Positions 26,596 through 35,061 of a stretch of DNA of 64,000 nucleotides are shown here, one piece after another. The translations under genes were made by a program, and so were the position numbers. Numbering within the stretch: the first letter of the stretch is position 1; every line of letters starts with the position of its first letter. Under the pieces are notes generated by a model. It had not been told where the DNA came from, searched no databases, and saw nothing but the letters and a program-made list of their open reading frames with translations. Source of the DNA: Leptolyngbyaceae cyanobacterium clean351 (GTDB lineage: Bacteria; Cyanobacteriota; Cyanobacteriia; DAIDHW01); assembly GCA_027451865.1 (NCBI GenBank), contig DAIDHW010000001.1, positions 999,329 to 1,063,328 on the forward strand. Direction: 5' to 3'.

Positions 26596-28211
26596 AGTTG
26601 CCACCCTACTTGAATCAGGTCATCAATCCAGTTCACAACTGCGACATCAATGGGAGATTTATCTACTCCGGTAAGATACTCCCACTGTCGCTCTTTTTCA
26701 AACTTCTCCCCAGCATTATCAAAGTAAAGATCCAAAACAGATAAGGGAATCCCCCTTCTCATATCTATCCCCTCCATCTCCTCTAGCCGAACCGCATGCC
26801 GAGCCTTAAGCGTTGCCCAATCACTATACAAGTGGCCCCAATTAGCGGTCTTGCCAGACCCCTTAGCCATTTCTTCGCGAGTGTTTATACCATCCCGGTC
26901 ACGATACTTTATCAAAATATCAAGACCGGCCCAGGGACAAGTCCACTGTACATACTGACCGCTGTTGAACAAAACACGGATTGTGACGCGATTACGACCC
27001 AAGGTCTTCGCTCGCTTTTCTGCTTCCCGACAATGCTGGAGCACGTCCCGCTGGGGGACACTAGGGCCAGCCCAGACAAAACCAACACTCACCGTTATTT
27101 CTTGACCATGCCTCTTCCATTGCCCTGGCAATTTTACTAACCAGTCCAGAGCTTTAGCTGGAGGAGTAGGTCTTTGGGGGTCTTGGCTATAAATTACTCC
27201 CATGAAGTCATCCCCCCCTGCGTACACTACTCGTCCCAAGTCTTGGGGAAAGCTCTCCTTGAAGTCGCTTCCCCACCGACGCATCGCCTGGCTAAATTCT
27301 TGCAGTTTGTCATCACCGGTTAGGCCCTCAAGGTGTTTGCCCACCTGGTCACCATCCCCCATGAACCAGCCTGTCCAATGACCAGGACGGTCGACCTCAG
27401 GTAGGCGTACCATTTCCGCGAAACTCTCCAGCCTAAAGCTGCGGTCCAGGTACTCTCCAATGCCTTCATATCTAGTAACCAGGCGCTTAACTAGCTCAGG
27501 AATACTTAGACGTTCGTCGGGGCGCAAGAATTTGCCTTCAGGTTGGCCTTGAGAGTAAGACGACTCCAATACCCGGGCAAGCTTGGTATAGAATTCCTCA
27601 ACTCCTTGCTTGAGATTTTGTCTTTCTACTTGGGTCATCTCTTGCCCAAGGTTCCGTTCTTGACCTAGGCCATGCCAGGCAACTGCATCAGTTCCACTTA
27701 GACTGGAGCTCTCACCTACCCAGTTAATCCCGATCCAATCCCGTTTCAGCTTCCGAGTTTCCAGATCTCTCATGGCAGCTCGTGAAGTATCACCTGTGCC
27801 CCAAAAAACCTCCCAGGTATAGCTACCCCACCGTTCCCACTCCCCTTTTTGCTTACCGATTTGCTCCTCGGTCTGTGACCAGTGGTAATGCTCCTGAGGT
27901 ATGTCGAGGTTGGCCTCCACCCATTCTCGGCAGAGCCTCAGAATCCTCTGCCACTCCCCCAAAAGAGTGTTTTGCACATCGTTGCGATCAAACTGCCTTG
28001 GTCCCTTGACTAATATTCTGTTAGGCATTCCCTCTTTAACATCAGGTAAGCCAGGAGAAATCACCTCAAGACCTTGTGACTGAGCCTTTTCCACCAGGAC
28101 AGAGCTCAGGTATGACAAAAGCAGCGAGGCTCCAAATAAGTCACGCAACTTACGGGATCTTTCAATGAAACCTTGAACAGGGGCAAAGCTGATAGCAGTG
28201 TAGATTAACAT
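26583..28211 (-). CDS. cas10: Cas10/Cmr2, cyclase-type, no HD domain (operon 1)
   Basis: A 542-residue Cas10, short for the family. It begins directly at the first palm region (MLIYTAISFAPVQGFIERSRKLRD), where the paralogue at 46411-49092 has about 175 residues upstream, so the N-terminal HD nuclease domain is absent. The palm motifs are intact: MGDGD at about 284-288 and VVYAGGDDFMG with GGDD at 332-335, predicting cyclic oligoadenylate synthesis from ATP. I chose ATG at 28211. The longest frame adds 23 residues that do not align with the paralogue. First gene of operon 1. Confidence 0.88.
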   Translation of the reverse strand: MLIYTAISFAPVQGFIERSRKLRDLFGASLLLSYLSSVLVEKAQSQGLEVISPGLPDVKEGMPNRILVKGPRQFDRNDVQNTLLGEWQRILRLCREWVEANLDIPQEHYHWSQTEEQIGKQKGEWERWGSYTWEVFWGTGDTSRAAMRDLETRKLKRDWIGINWVGESSSLSGTDAVAWHGLGQERNLGQEMTQVERQNLKQGVEEFYTKLARVLESSYSQGQPEGKFLRPDERLSIPELVKRLVTRYEGIGEYLDRSFRLESFAEMVRLPEVDRPGHWTGWFMGDGDQVGKHLEGLTGDDKLQEFSQAMRRWGSDFKESFPQDLGRVVYAGGDDFMGVIYSQDPQRPTPPAKALDWLVKLPGQWKRHGQEITVSVGFVWAGPSVPQRDVLQHCREAEKRAKTLGRNRVTIRVLFNSGQYVQWTCPWAGLDILIKYRDRDGINTREEMAKGSGKTANWGHLYSDWATLKARHAVRLEEMEGIDMRRGIPLSVLDLYFDNAGEKFEKERQWEYLTGVDKSPIDVAVVNWIDDLIQVGWQLCRN

Positions 28212-28775
28212 ACGACTACGAATGCATACATAGGGTTGGGGCGCTGGCAACGTGTGACCGATTCTGGCTTCAACTGGCAAAGCTGCTTTTGATAAATTCC
28301 CGTTGTCATGAGGACCCTCTACTCACTTTAATTACTGTTGTGAGCGGAAGGGCCTATTTAAGCCTCTGGCTAAGTGCCCTGGGTTTAGGAGCTGAAATTT
28401 AAGATCCGAAGCAATACTAGAGACCTCATTACTTGCCTAAAGCAACTTCCCCATGCATACGGCTAGCTGGAGACTAAGCCTTAAACCAGACTCCCAAGCC
28501 TCAATTTGCTGGGGAAGCTAGATTGTGGCGATGGTAGCACAGGCTTAGACTATTTGGTCACGCCACAGCCAGGCCATGGGTTAATTAACCTTGCGGACCA
28601 CAAGGGGGTGGGCATAGGGTTCGAGGGCTGCTTTCTACTCCTGGGAGGAACATTGTCTCAGCAATAGAGCAAATATATTATAATTACCAGCAAAAGCCTC
28701 AGGGTGTCTTATCGACTTGTACCAATTGTCTTTCGCGTGCCAGCCTGGGGATGGAGGTCACTGGGGCCGGCAAAT
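28212..28775. other. Non-coding region upstream of operon 1
   Basis: About 560 bp without a credible gene. It must contain the operon 1 promoter near its left end, but I see no consensus pair I would defend. An AT-rich patch lies at about 28666-28690. The right end abuts the first degenerate CRISPR repeat. Confidence 0.5.
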
Positions 28776-28811
28776 GTATCCATGTAATTGATATCCCCAG
28801 CGCGTGGGGAC
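28776..28811 (-). CRISPR. Degenerate CRISPR repeat A (outermost remnant)
   Basis: 36 nt aligning with the main-array repeat at 31 of 36 positions. Mismatches are at repeat positions 3, 9, 10, 18 and 28. The stem core is preserved as TCCCCAGCGCGTGGGGAC. It is the farthest remnant from the leader. A 633-bp block carrying a ugd fragment and yccF separates it from remnant B. Confidence 0.85.
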
Positions 28812-28936
28812 TTGAACGCCAGACCCCAGACGGCAAAGGGCTTGCCGACCGGGCGGTGTTCGACGGGCGCAATATCTGGGAGCCCGACAGCGTGCGCGCT
28901 GCGGGGTTGCGCTACTACAGCATCGGGCGGGGGTGA
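28812..28936 (+). pseudogene. C-terminal fragment of a UDP-glucose/GDP-mannose dehydrogenase-type gene
   Basis: Right after repeat A the plus frame reads LERQTPDGKGLADRAVFDGRNIWEP... and ends YYSIGRG-stop. This matches the C-terminal end of UDP-glucose 6-dehydrogenases (family pattern FDGRN...GxxYxxIGR). Only about 41 residues remain, with no start and no N-terminal body. The piece is conspicuously GC-rich compared with flanking DNA, suggesting import from another organism. The break point coincides with the repeat edge. Confidence 0.6.
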
Positions 28937-29016
28937 GGCGAGGCAGCCCCTGGCCCCCCTCCTCCAGTTGTAGAGTAGGTGGCGCTGCTCGCTTGCCGCG
29001 AATGGCTCTCCCGGCG

Positions 29017-29421
29017 TCACCACACGCCTGGGCGCCTAGCGTGGGTCGGCACGATTTCCTTACCGTAGGGGAAGAAGGCCAGACCCGCCAGCTTGATGTG
29101 CTGGAGGGCAAATGGGATGCCGATGATGGTGATGGCGCACAGCAGCGCCGATACCAGATGCCCCAGCGCCAGCCACCATCCGAACAGAATAGCCCAGATC
29201 AGATTGCCCAGCGCGCTGAAGTCACTGCCCACCACGCCGCTCGGCTTGTCGACCACCTTGTAGCCGAACGGCCAGAAGCTGAGCGTGCCGATGCGAAACG
29301 CCGCAATCGCCCACGGAATGCCAATGATAGTGATGGCGCAGAAGAGCGCGGTGAGCCACCATGTCAGCCCCATGACAAAGCCACCGAGGATGAACCACAG
29401 GATGTTGCCGATCAGTCGCAT
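29017..29421 (-). CDS. YccF domain inner-membrane protein
   Basis: A 134-residue protein with two YccF repeats: ALFCAITIIGIPWAIAAFRIG with SFWPFGYKVV, and ALLCAITIIGIPFALQHIKLA with AFFPYGKEIV. There are about four hydrophobic segments. The function of YccF proteins is unknown. It is GC-rich like the ugd fragment beside it. The gene lies between CRISPR repeat remnants A and B, on the strand of array transcription. The reading frame is intact. Confidence 0.88.
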   Translation of the reverse strand: MRLIGNILWFILGGFVMGLTWWLTALFCAITIIGIPWAIAAFRIGTLSFWPFGYKVVDKPSGVVGSDFSALGNLIWAILFGWWLALGHLVSALLCAITIIGIPFALQHIKLAGLAFFPYGKEIVPTHARRPGVW

Positions 29422-29444
29422 AGGCTATCCGGTTTGAAATTATC

Positions 29445-29556
29445 GAGACCACTCAATTGATATCCCAGCGAGTAGGGACATAAAATGGCCGTACCCGCTA
29501 CAGAATTACTGTAGCACAGAGTTTCTGTTCAACTGATGTCCCCAGCGAGTAGGTAC
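29445..29556 (-). CRISPR. Degenerate repeat-spacer-repeat unit (remnants B and C)
   Basis: Remnant B (29445-29479) is 35 nt, having lost one C of the CCCC stem; its 5' arm is altered (GAGACCACTCAATTGATATC). Remnant C (29521-29556) matches 31 of 36. They are separated by exactly 41 nt, within the normal spacer range of the main array, which argues that this is true leftover array rather than scattered similarity. Confidence 0.85.
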
Positions 29557-29564
29557 GCACGCAG

Positions 29565-30109
29565 TCAACGGATGGCTCGCAAGTGGTAGACATAAGTCCA
29601 ACCCCCTTGGCTAACCCGCAGGTACCAGCCTGGCTTGGCAAACAGCTTCTCGCTGAGCAAGAAGACCCTGGTATTCGGGAGGGTCACTCCGGGATTATCC
29701 TGGGGGGTCAGGAGGGGGTCTTGTCCACCCGCTGTAGATTGGAGGTAGGCGGTCCCCATCGGGTCCTCCGCGTACACGTTGCCCTGGGGGTCCACCAGGT
29801 CCACTGCGGGTGCATCGAAGATTGACAGGGGATGGTCAGCTTGGTTGACAAAATGCCACCTCACGACCACGTATTCTGCCCCCCAGGCGGAGCCACTGCC
29901 CCGGTAATCCCAATCCCCTCTACGGATAGGGCGTGGGTAACCACCAGCGGGCTTACGGTGACTCGGTAATCCCCAATGTTGAAGGGCTGCCCTGGGGGAA
30001 CGTCCGTGGTGGGGGTGGAGGACGGGAGATTTAGGGCATTAAAAATGCACAGCCCGGCCAAGCCGACGGTCGAAATGGCCAGGATTTTTATCCAGCGCGG
30101 GAGAGTCAT
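29565..30109 (-). pseudogene. DUF4352-like anchored protein, split by a frameshift in a G6 run
   Basis: Two overlapping frames make one gene. The first (30109 down to about 29885) gives a membrane anchor (IKILAISTVGLAGLCIFNAL) and FNIGDYRVTVSP, ending early as GGQNTWS-stop. The second continues with AEYVVVRWHFVNQADHPLSIFDAPAVDLVDPQGNVY, a DUF4352-like immunoglobulin-fold pattern, to the stop at 29565. Adding one G to the run (C6 on plus, 29879-29884) restores a frame of about 180 codons. It may be a sequencing error, a true pseudogene or slippage. It lies between remnants C and D. Confidence 0.65.
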
Positions 30110-30292
30110 GAGTACCTATTTTCTTCGATAGCATGGAACTCGCAGACAGAGTTTTAGCTTTCGCCAAACACCTTGGCTCTGTCTTTCCTTGTCGCTATCC
30201 AGAGGGGAACCCCCTTGAAGGCGAAGGTGGCCTCGAGGGTCACAATCCACACCCCCGAATACCACTTTCCCCCCTCGGGCTAGCAAGGGGAC

Positions 30293-30318
30293 AAAAAAAA
30301 CCCCTAATTGCTTAGGGG
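30293..30318 (-). terminator. Rho-independent terminator reading leftward
   Basis: On the minus strand, CCCCTAA-GCAA-TTAGGGG (30301-30318) is followed by eight T (30293-30300). It would stop leftward transcription arriving from remnants D/E or from chrA. It lies between the remnant-D repeat and the DUF4352-like gene. Confidence 0.8.
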
Positions 30319-30340
30319 TTGTGTAGTCGAAGTTGTTTCT

Positions 30341-30453
30341 ATTCATATTCAATTGACATCCCCAGCGGGTGAGGACACCCAAACACCGCCCGTTTGGGGC
30401 TGGCTTACCCAGGGGGAGTTTCCATCCAGTTGATGTCCCCAGCGAGTGGGGAC
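30341..30453 (-). CRISPR. Degenerate repeat-spacer-repeat unit (remnants D and E)
   Basis: Remnant D (30341-30376) matches the main repeat at about 28 of 36 positions. Remnant E (30418-30453) matches at 34 of 36 (differences at repeat positions 9 and 12). They are again 41 nt apart. Decay generally increases away from the leader (E best, then C and A, with B carrying a deletion; D is worst). The next 1.75 kb to the main array hold chrA. Confidence 0.88.
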
Positions 30454-30585
30454 CATCAAGCTATTTCGGCATTTAGGGATCCCCCATGGGTCTTGGGAGA
30501 ATGATTCGTTTCGTGATGATGAGCAGTCTCCTCAATAGATTTACTCACCTGAAATATCCTGTGTCTAGAAGCACTGACCCATAGC

Positions 30586-32043
30586 CTAAATCCAGGACGT
30601 GGGTGCCAACATTCCCGTGAGAGCACCGATAGTCAGCACGAACGCCGGATGCCATTTCCATGGGATGAGTAAGACTAAGGAAACAGCAAACAAAAGCAGA
30701 CTTGCGGGATGTGTCCAGTGCAGTGCCGTGGGAGTAAGGGTAATGGCGGCTGTGAGAATCAAGCCTACCACAGCTGGATTGATACCTGCCAAAAAGTCTT
30801 TGACTTGTTTAACATTGCGAAGACGTTGATAGTAATGAGACACAAACAGCATGAGTACTGTCGCTGGGAGAAATAGAGCCACTGTCGCTGTTAAAGACCC
30901 GGCAATATTAGCGACTCGATAGCCTGCAAAGGTGGCAAGTACGGCGATCGGGCCTGGAGTAAGTTGGCTTATGGCAACGCCGTCGATAAACTCTTGATGA
31001 GTAAGCCAGCCTAAGTCGGTTACTAATTGCTGATTGAGGATGGGAATCAATGCGAAGCCACCACCGAAAAATACCAAGCCGACCTTGAGAAATATCGCAG
31101 TCAAGGGTAACAAGCCTACCGTAGTGACTTCAGACCCAGTTTGGGCGATCGCCAATAAGCGATGGGGTAAAACCTGCATCAATATGGGCAGGGTCAGCAT
31201 TAGATGCGGCTTTTCTGGATTGGCGGGCTGCTTGGAATTAGGGTGACCAAGTTTGAGCAAAAAGCCGATAATTCCAGCGATCGCCAACAACCAAACTGGA
31301 CTAATTTTGGCCAAGCTGCCCAGGCAAGCAGCCAGAAATAACCCCATTGCAACCGGCGATCGCACTGATTTACGCCCCATCGACCAAGCAGCACTGATAA
31401 TTAGCGCAATCACCACTGGCCCCAGACCTGCCAACACCCCCTGAAGGGACGGAATTTGGTGAAAAGTAAAATAAAGCCAGGAGAGGAGAATTACCAACGA
31501 GACAGACGGGGCTAAAAAAGCCACTTCTGCCAGGAGTGCCCCACTTAGCCCAAATCTCCGATAGCCGATAAAGATTGCGGTATTAACTGCAAACGGCCCC
31601 AGGATTTGCCCTAAGCCTACGCCATGCAGAAACTCTTCCGTTTCTAAACAATGCTGCCGCTGCACGCATTCCTGCTCCATCAGGGCAATCACGGCAACCC
31701 CACCCCCAAACCCGATCGCTCCTAGCTTGAGAAAAGTCAGGGCCATCTGCCAAAGCGTTATGGTTGGCGGGTCAGGCGGGATATTGGTTGGCGGGAGGGA
31801 TGGCTGAAAAAGATCGTCCATCTCGTTGCCGGGTTCGAGGGTGAACTTGTCACCGACGGGGTACAGAGTGTAGTGAACGGGCACCCCAAAGGTGCTAATC
31901 ACCAACTCAATGGTCCCATCGCTCATCTTTTCGCGCCTGACGATTCGGTGGCGAATTCCCCAAGTGGCGTTGGCGGTCAAGATCCGCCTCCACTCAGATT
32001 CGGTTAATTTACGACTAGGGTCAGTGTACCATGAGGTTCCCAT
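30586..32043 (-). CDS. chrA: Chromate efflux transporter ChrA (two-domain)
   Basis: A 485-residue ChrA. About 85 soluble N-terminal residues (MGTSWYTDPSRKLTESEWRR...) precede two homologous ChrA membrane domains. Domain 1 has FLKLGAIGFGGGVAVIALME; domain 2 has FLKVGLVFFGGGFALIPILNQQ and DGVAISQLTPGPIAVLATF. Family members export chromate and may respond to sulphate. ATG at 32043 has GAGAGGG eight bases upstream and a strong promoter; the longest frame starts inside that promoter. The gene holds three GCGATCGC (HIP1) octamers within 219 bp, more concentrated than its surroundings, which suggests transfer from a HIP1-rich cyanobacterium. Confidence 0.9.
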   Translation of the reverse strand: MGTSWYTDPSRKLTESEWRRILTANATWGIRHRIVRREKMSDGTIELVISTFGVPVHYTLYPVGDKFTLEPGNEMDDLFQPSLPPTNIPPDPPTITLWQMALTFLKLGAIGFGGGVAVIALMEQECVQRQHCLETEEFLHGVGLGQILGPFAVNTAIFIGYRRFGLSGALLAEVAFLAPSVSLVILLSWLYFTFHQIPSLQGVLAGLGPVVIALIISAAWSMGRKSVRSPVAMGLFLAACLGSLAKISPVWLLAIAGIIGFLLKLGHPNSKQPANPEKPHLMLTLPILMQVLPHRLLAIAQTGSEVTTVGLLPLTAIFLKVGLVFFGGGFALIPILNQQLVTDLGWLTHQEFIDGVAISQLTPGPIAVLATFAGYRVANIAGSLTATVALFLPATVLMLFVSHYYQRLRNVKQVKDFLAGINPAVVGLILTAAITLTPTALHWTHPASLLLFAVSLVLLIPWKWHPAFVLTIGALTGMLAPTSWI

Positions 32044-32073
32044 TTTGTTTTCCCTCTCTGGATTGACACTGTC

Positions 32074-32103
32074 ATTATAGTATATTTGTACTAGTCTTGA
32101 CAA
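32074..32103 (-). promoter_or_regulatory. Promoter of chrA
   Basis: On the minus strand TTGTCA (32103-32098) and TATAAT (32079-32074) are separated by 18 bp, a near-consensus sigma-70 promoter about 30 bp before the chrA ATG. Overlapping TATACT gives an alternative with 16-bp spacing. Confidence 0.65.
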
Positions 32104-32199
32104 TATGCGGATTTGAAACCCGGCCTGGGACGAAGTCCAGGATAGGTGGTTTTTACCCTATTTTTAACCCAAAGAAGAAGAAAAAGAACTCTACCCCTA

Positions 32200-34503
32200 G
32201 TTTCCATTCAATTGATGTCCCCAGCGAGTGGGGACGTCGCTCACTCGAGAGGCGATAATTGTCACCTGTTCGCCCTGTTTCCATTCAATTGATGTCCCCA
32301 GCGAGTGGGGACCGCCTGGACGAGCCCACCTTGGGTTCAGCCAAAAAAGAGGTTTCCATTCAATTGATGTCCCCAGCGAGTGGGGACAGTCAGGCGGTTT
32401 TCCACAAGGTGGCTAAGTGGTACAAGAAAGAGTTTCCATTCAATTGATGTCCCCAGCGAGTGGGGACAAGGGATTCGCCCCCCTTCCGTCGCCTACCCGT
32501 ACAGCTTGTTTCCATTCAATTGATGTCCCCAGCGAGTGGGGACCTGGGCCAGAGGCGCCGCCGCTTCCCGGCACGGAGATTCGTTTCCATTCAATTGATG
32601 TCCCCAGCGAGTGGGGACTTACCGTAATTGGTACGCTCCAGGAACCAACCCCGGCAGGTTTCCATTCAATTGATGTCCCCAGCGAGTGGGGACTTTCTTT
32701 TGGGGGAGTTTGCGATTTGGTTCAAGGGAAGGTTTCCATTCAATTGATGTCCCCAGCGAGTGGGGACCCGCGATACCTTGGCGGTTAGTAAGTACGCTGA
32801 GAACGAGTTTCCATTCAATTGATGTCCCCAGCGAGTGGGGACAAGTCGGGGACATAATCCTCCCGGGGATGCCCCGAGATGGGTTTCCATTCAATTGATG
32901 TCCCCAGCGAGTGGGGACGCCATAGACGTCCTCCAAGCCTTCTCTAATAAATCGGCAGTTTCCATTCAATTGATGTCCCCAGCGAGTGGGGACCGCTTCC
33001 CAAACAACACAATTGCCCAAACCGCCCATTCGTTTCCATTCAATTGATGTCCCCAGCGAGTGGGGACGCGCCCTACACGTCGATTTAGCCGACCCCCAGT
33101 TGCCCCAAAGTTTCCATTCAATTGATGTCCCCAGCGAGTGGGGACTGGTTTAAGTTGCTCAAGCCGGACCTTTACAACGGCAAGTTTCCATTCAATTGAT
33201 GTCCCCAGCGAGTGGGGACTTTATACTTTGCTTTCAACAAGCGAGTACAAGAGGAAGTTTCCATTCAATTGATGTCCCCAGCGAGTGGGGACCCTGGGAC
33301 GTTCCCCAATCCTCAATCAAGCGGGCCCTGAGTTTCCATTCAATTGATGTCCCCAGCGAGTGGGGACACGCCTTCTTCTTGCGCTAAAGGAGCAGTAGGA
33401 CTATTGTTTCCATTCAATTGATGTCCCCAGCGAGTGGGGACGGACTTGGCAAAAACCGAGTTTGGGGAGTCCAACCCCCTGTTTCCATTCAATTGATGTC
33501 CCCAGCGAGTGGGGACAAGGCCGAAATCTCGCTTCCTGGCTGCATTGCCGGGGTTTCCATTCAATTGATGTCCCCAGCGAGTGGGGACTGAAGCCTGGGC
33601 CTTAGCCCAAAAACCCAAGGCCCTGTGGGATTGGGCTTGTTTCCATTCAATTGATGTCCCCAGCGAGTGGGGACATTGCTCAACTCACCGTCGTAGGTCT
33701 ATAAAACAGGAGGTTTCCATTCAATTGATGTCCCCAGCGAGTGGGGACTCGGGTAGGTGGTATCCCGAGCGGATGCTGCCTTGTTGGTTTCCATTCAATT
33801 GATGTCCCCAGCGAGTGGGGACTCCTAATCTCCGCTGAGGAGATAGAAGTCGCGGAATGGTGGTTTCCATTCAATTGATGTCCCCAGCGAGTGGGGACGG
33901 AAGAATCGCGTCCCAGTCGTCCTGGGGCAATAGTCCTGTAGTTTCCATTCAATTGATGTCCCCAGCGAGTGGGGACCCTGGTCCGAGGGGAAGACGGGGT
34001 GTTCCGGGTGGGTCCGTTTCCATTCAATTGATGTCCCCAGCGAGTGGGGACAAAGTGTCCCGGTACTAATTAATCCCCTAGCCGAGAGGGTGTTTCCATT
34101 CAATTGATGTCCCCAGCGAGTGGGGACCAGGGTTGCCCTTTCCAGAAATGGTCACAGGGTGATTCTGTTTCCATTCAATTGATGTCCCCAGCGAGTGGGG
34201 ACATTTGCTTTTTTTATCGCTTTAACCCAAATCGATAGGGTTTCCATTCAATTGATGTCCCCAGCGAGTGGGGACAAGGAAGACTTGGAGGGGATAATTC
34301 TGCCGGGGTTGGCGCCGTTTCCATTCAATTGATGTCCCCAGCGAGTGGGGACCATTCGACCGTTCGGGGCGGTGGTACCCCGAGGCCTACCTGTTTCCAT
34401 TCAATTGATGTCCCCAGCGAGTGGGGACGCGATATTTCTTAACCGGGAAAGTAACCCGGTACTAATTGTTTCCATTCAATTGATGTCCCCAGCGAGTGGG
34501 GAC
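32200..34503 (-). CRISPR. CRISPR array, 31 repeats and 30 spacers
   Basis: 31 direct repeats of 36 nt, apparently identical, start at 32200 and the last ends at 34503. On the plus strand each begins GTTTCCATTC and ends GTCCCCAGCGAGTGGGGAC, which contains a CCCC/GGGG stem. Spacers are 36-44 nt, mostly 38-41, with one of 50 nt (33589-33638). In reverse complement the repeat ends ATGGAAAC, like the 8-nt 5' handle of type III crRNAs. Array transcription is therefore assigned to the minus strand, with the leader at the right beside cas2 and the decayed repeats at the left. Confidence 0.98.
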
Positions 34504-34778
34504 CCTACCCCTATTAGAGCACCACCCAGAGCGGATTGCAAGCCCCATTTGCGACAGGTCGAAAAAATGGGGTCAGCGCCGGGGAGATTTTCCGCGGCCA
34601 AAAGGCCAGAACCCTTGCCAGGTGCCAATTCGAGGGGCTCAACGAGTTTGTTGGCATGGGGGGAGTTTGAGCCGCCTGTCGCGCGATCACTAATATTGAT
34701 AGCAAGTGTAGAGGTTTCATTATTAGTTGATGATGCCAGATATACTTTTTAGCCGACCTATACTCAACTCTCTCCTCA
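34504..34778 (-). promoter_or_regulatory. CRISPR leader with candidate promoter
   Basis: 275 bp between cas2 and the leader-proximal repeat, AT-rich towards cas2 and without a credible gene. On the minus strand TTGAGT (34767-34762) and TATATC (34744-34739) are spaced 17 bp and would start pre-crRNA about 230 nt before the first repeat. The same block would be the site of spacer acquisition. Promoter strength is moderate by eye. Confidence 0.5.
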
Positions 34779-35057
34779 TCATACTATAATCGACCCTTCT
34801 GCATCAGGATTAAACTCCCCTCCCAAGGTCTTCACCCTCGATAAAGTATGTCTTGAGAGTGGATATAACCTCACCGAGTCTTCATCTAGGTTTACTCTCT
34901 TCTCCAGTCGCCGCAGCAATTCCCGGTACTTATCACTGCTTAAAACACATTCGAAAACACTATACTGGACCCGTCTACCATAGCCTTCTAATAAATCAGC
35001 CACCTTCTTACGGCGCTTATCACTAGGTATGTCGTAGGCTACAACATAAACTAACAT
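34779..35057 (-). CDS. cas2: Cas2
   Basis: A 92-residue Cas2 with the N-terminal ferredoxin-like start LVYVVAYDIPSDKRRKKVADLLEGYG (conserved Asp in YDIP). The VQYSVFEC strand follows, with DSVRLYPLS towards the C-terminus. With Cas1 it forms the integrase that adds spacers. It starts 4 bp after cas1 and ends next to the leader, so the adaptation genes sit directly upstream of the array in transcription order. Confidence 0.96.
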   Translation of the reverse strand: MLVYVVAYDIPSDKRRKKVADLLEGYGRRVQYSVFECVLSSDKYRELLRRLEKRVNLDEDSVRLYPLSRHTLSRVKTLGGEFNPDAEGSIIV

Positions 35058-35061
35058 TATC

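Noticed and set aside
30116..30382. 88-codon minus ORF reading through remnant D and the terminator
   Set aside because: It spans an intrinsic terminator and a CRISPR repeat remnant and has no recognisable family.
32228..34752. Many 60-130-codon ORFs on both strands with repeated peptides such as FHSIDVPSEWG and VPTRWGHQLNGN
   Set aside because: They are translations of the 36-nt CRISPR repeats and spacers.
34345..34752. 135-codon plus ORF running from the array into the leader
   Set aside because: Its start is built from CRISPR repeats, and the rest lies in the leader opposite the candidate promoter.
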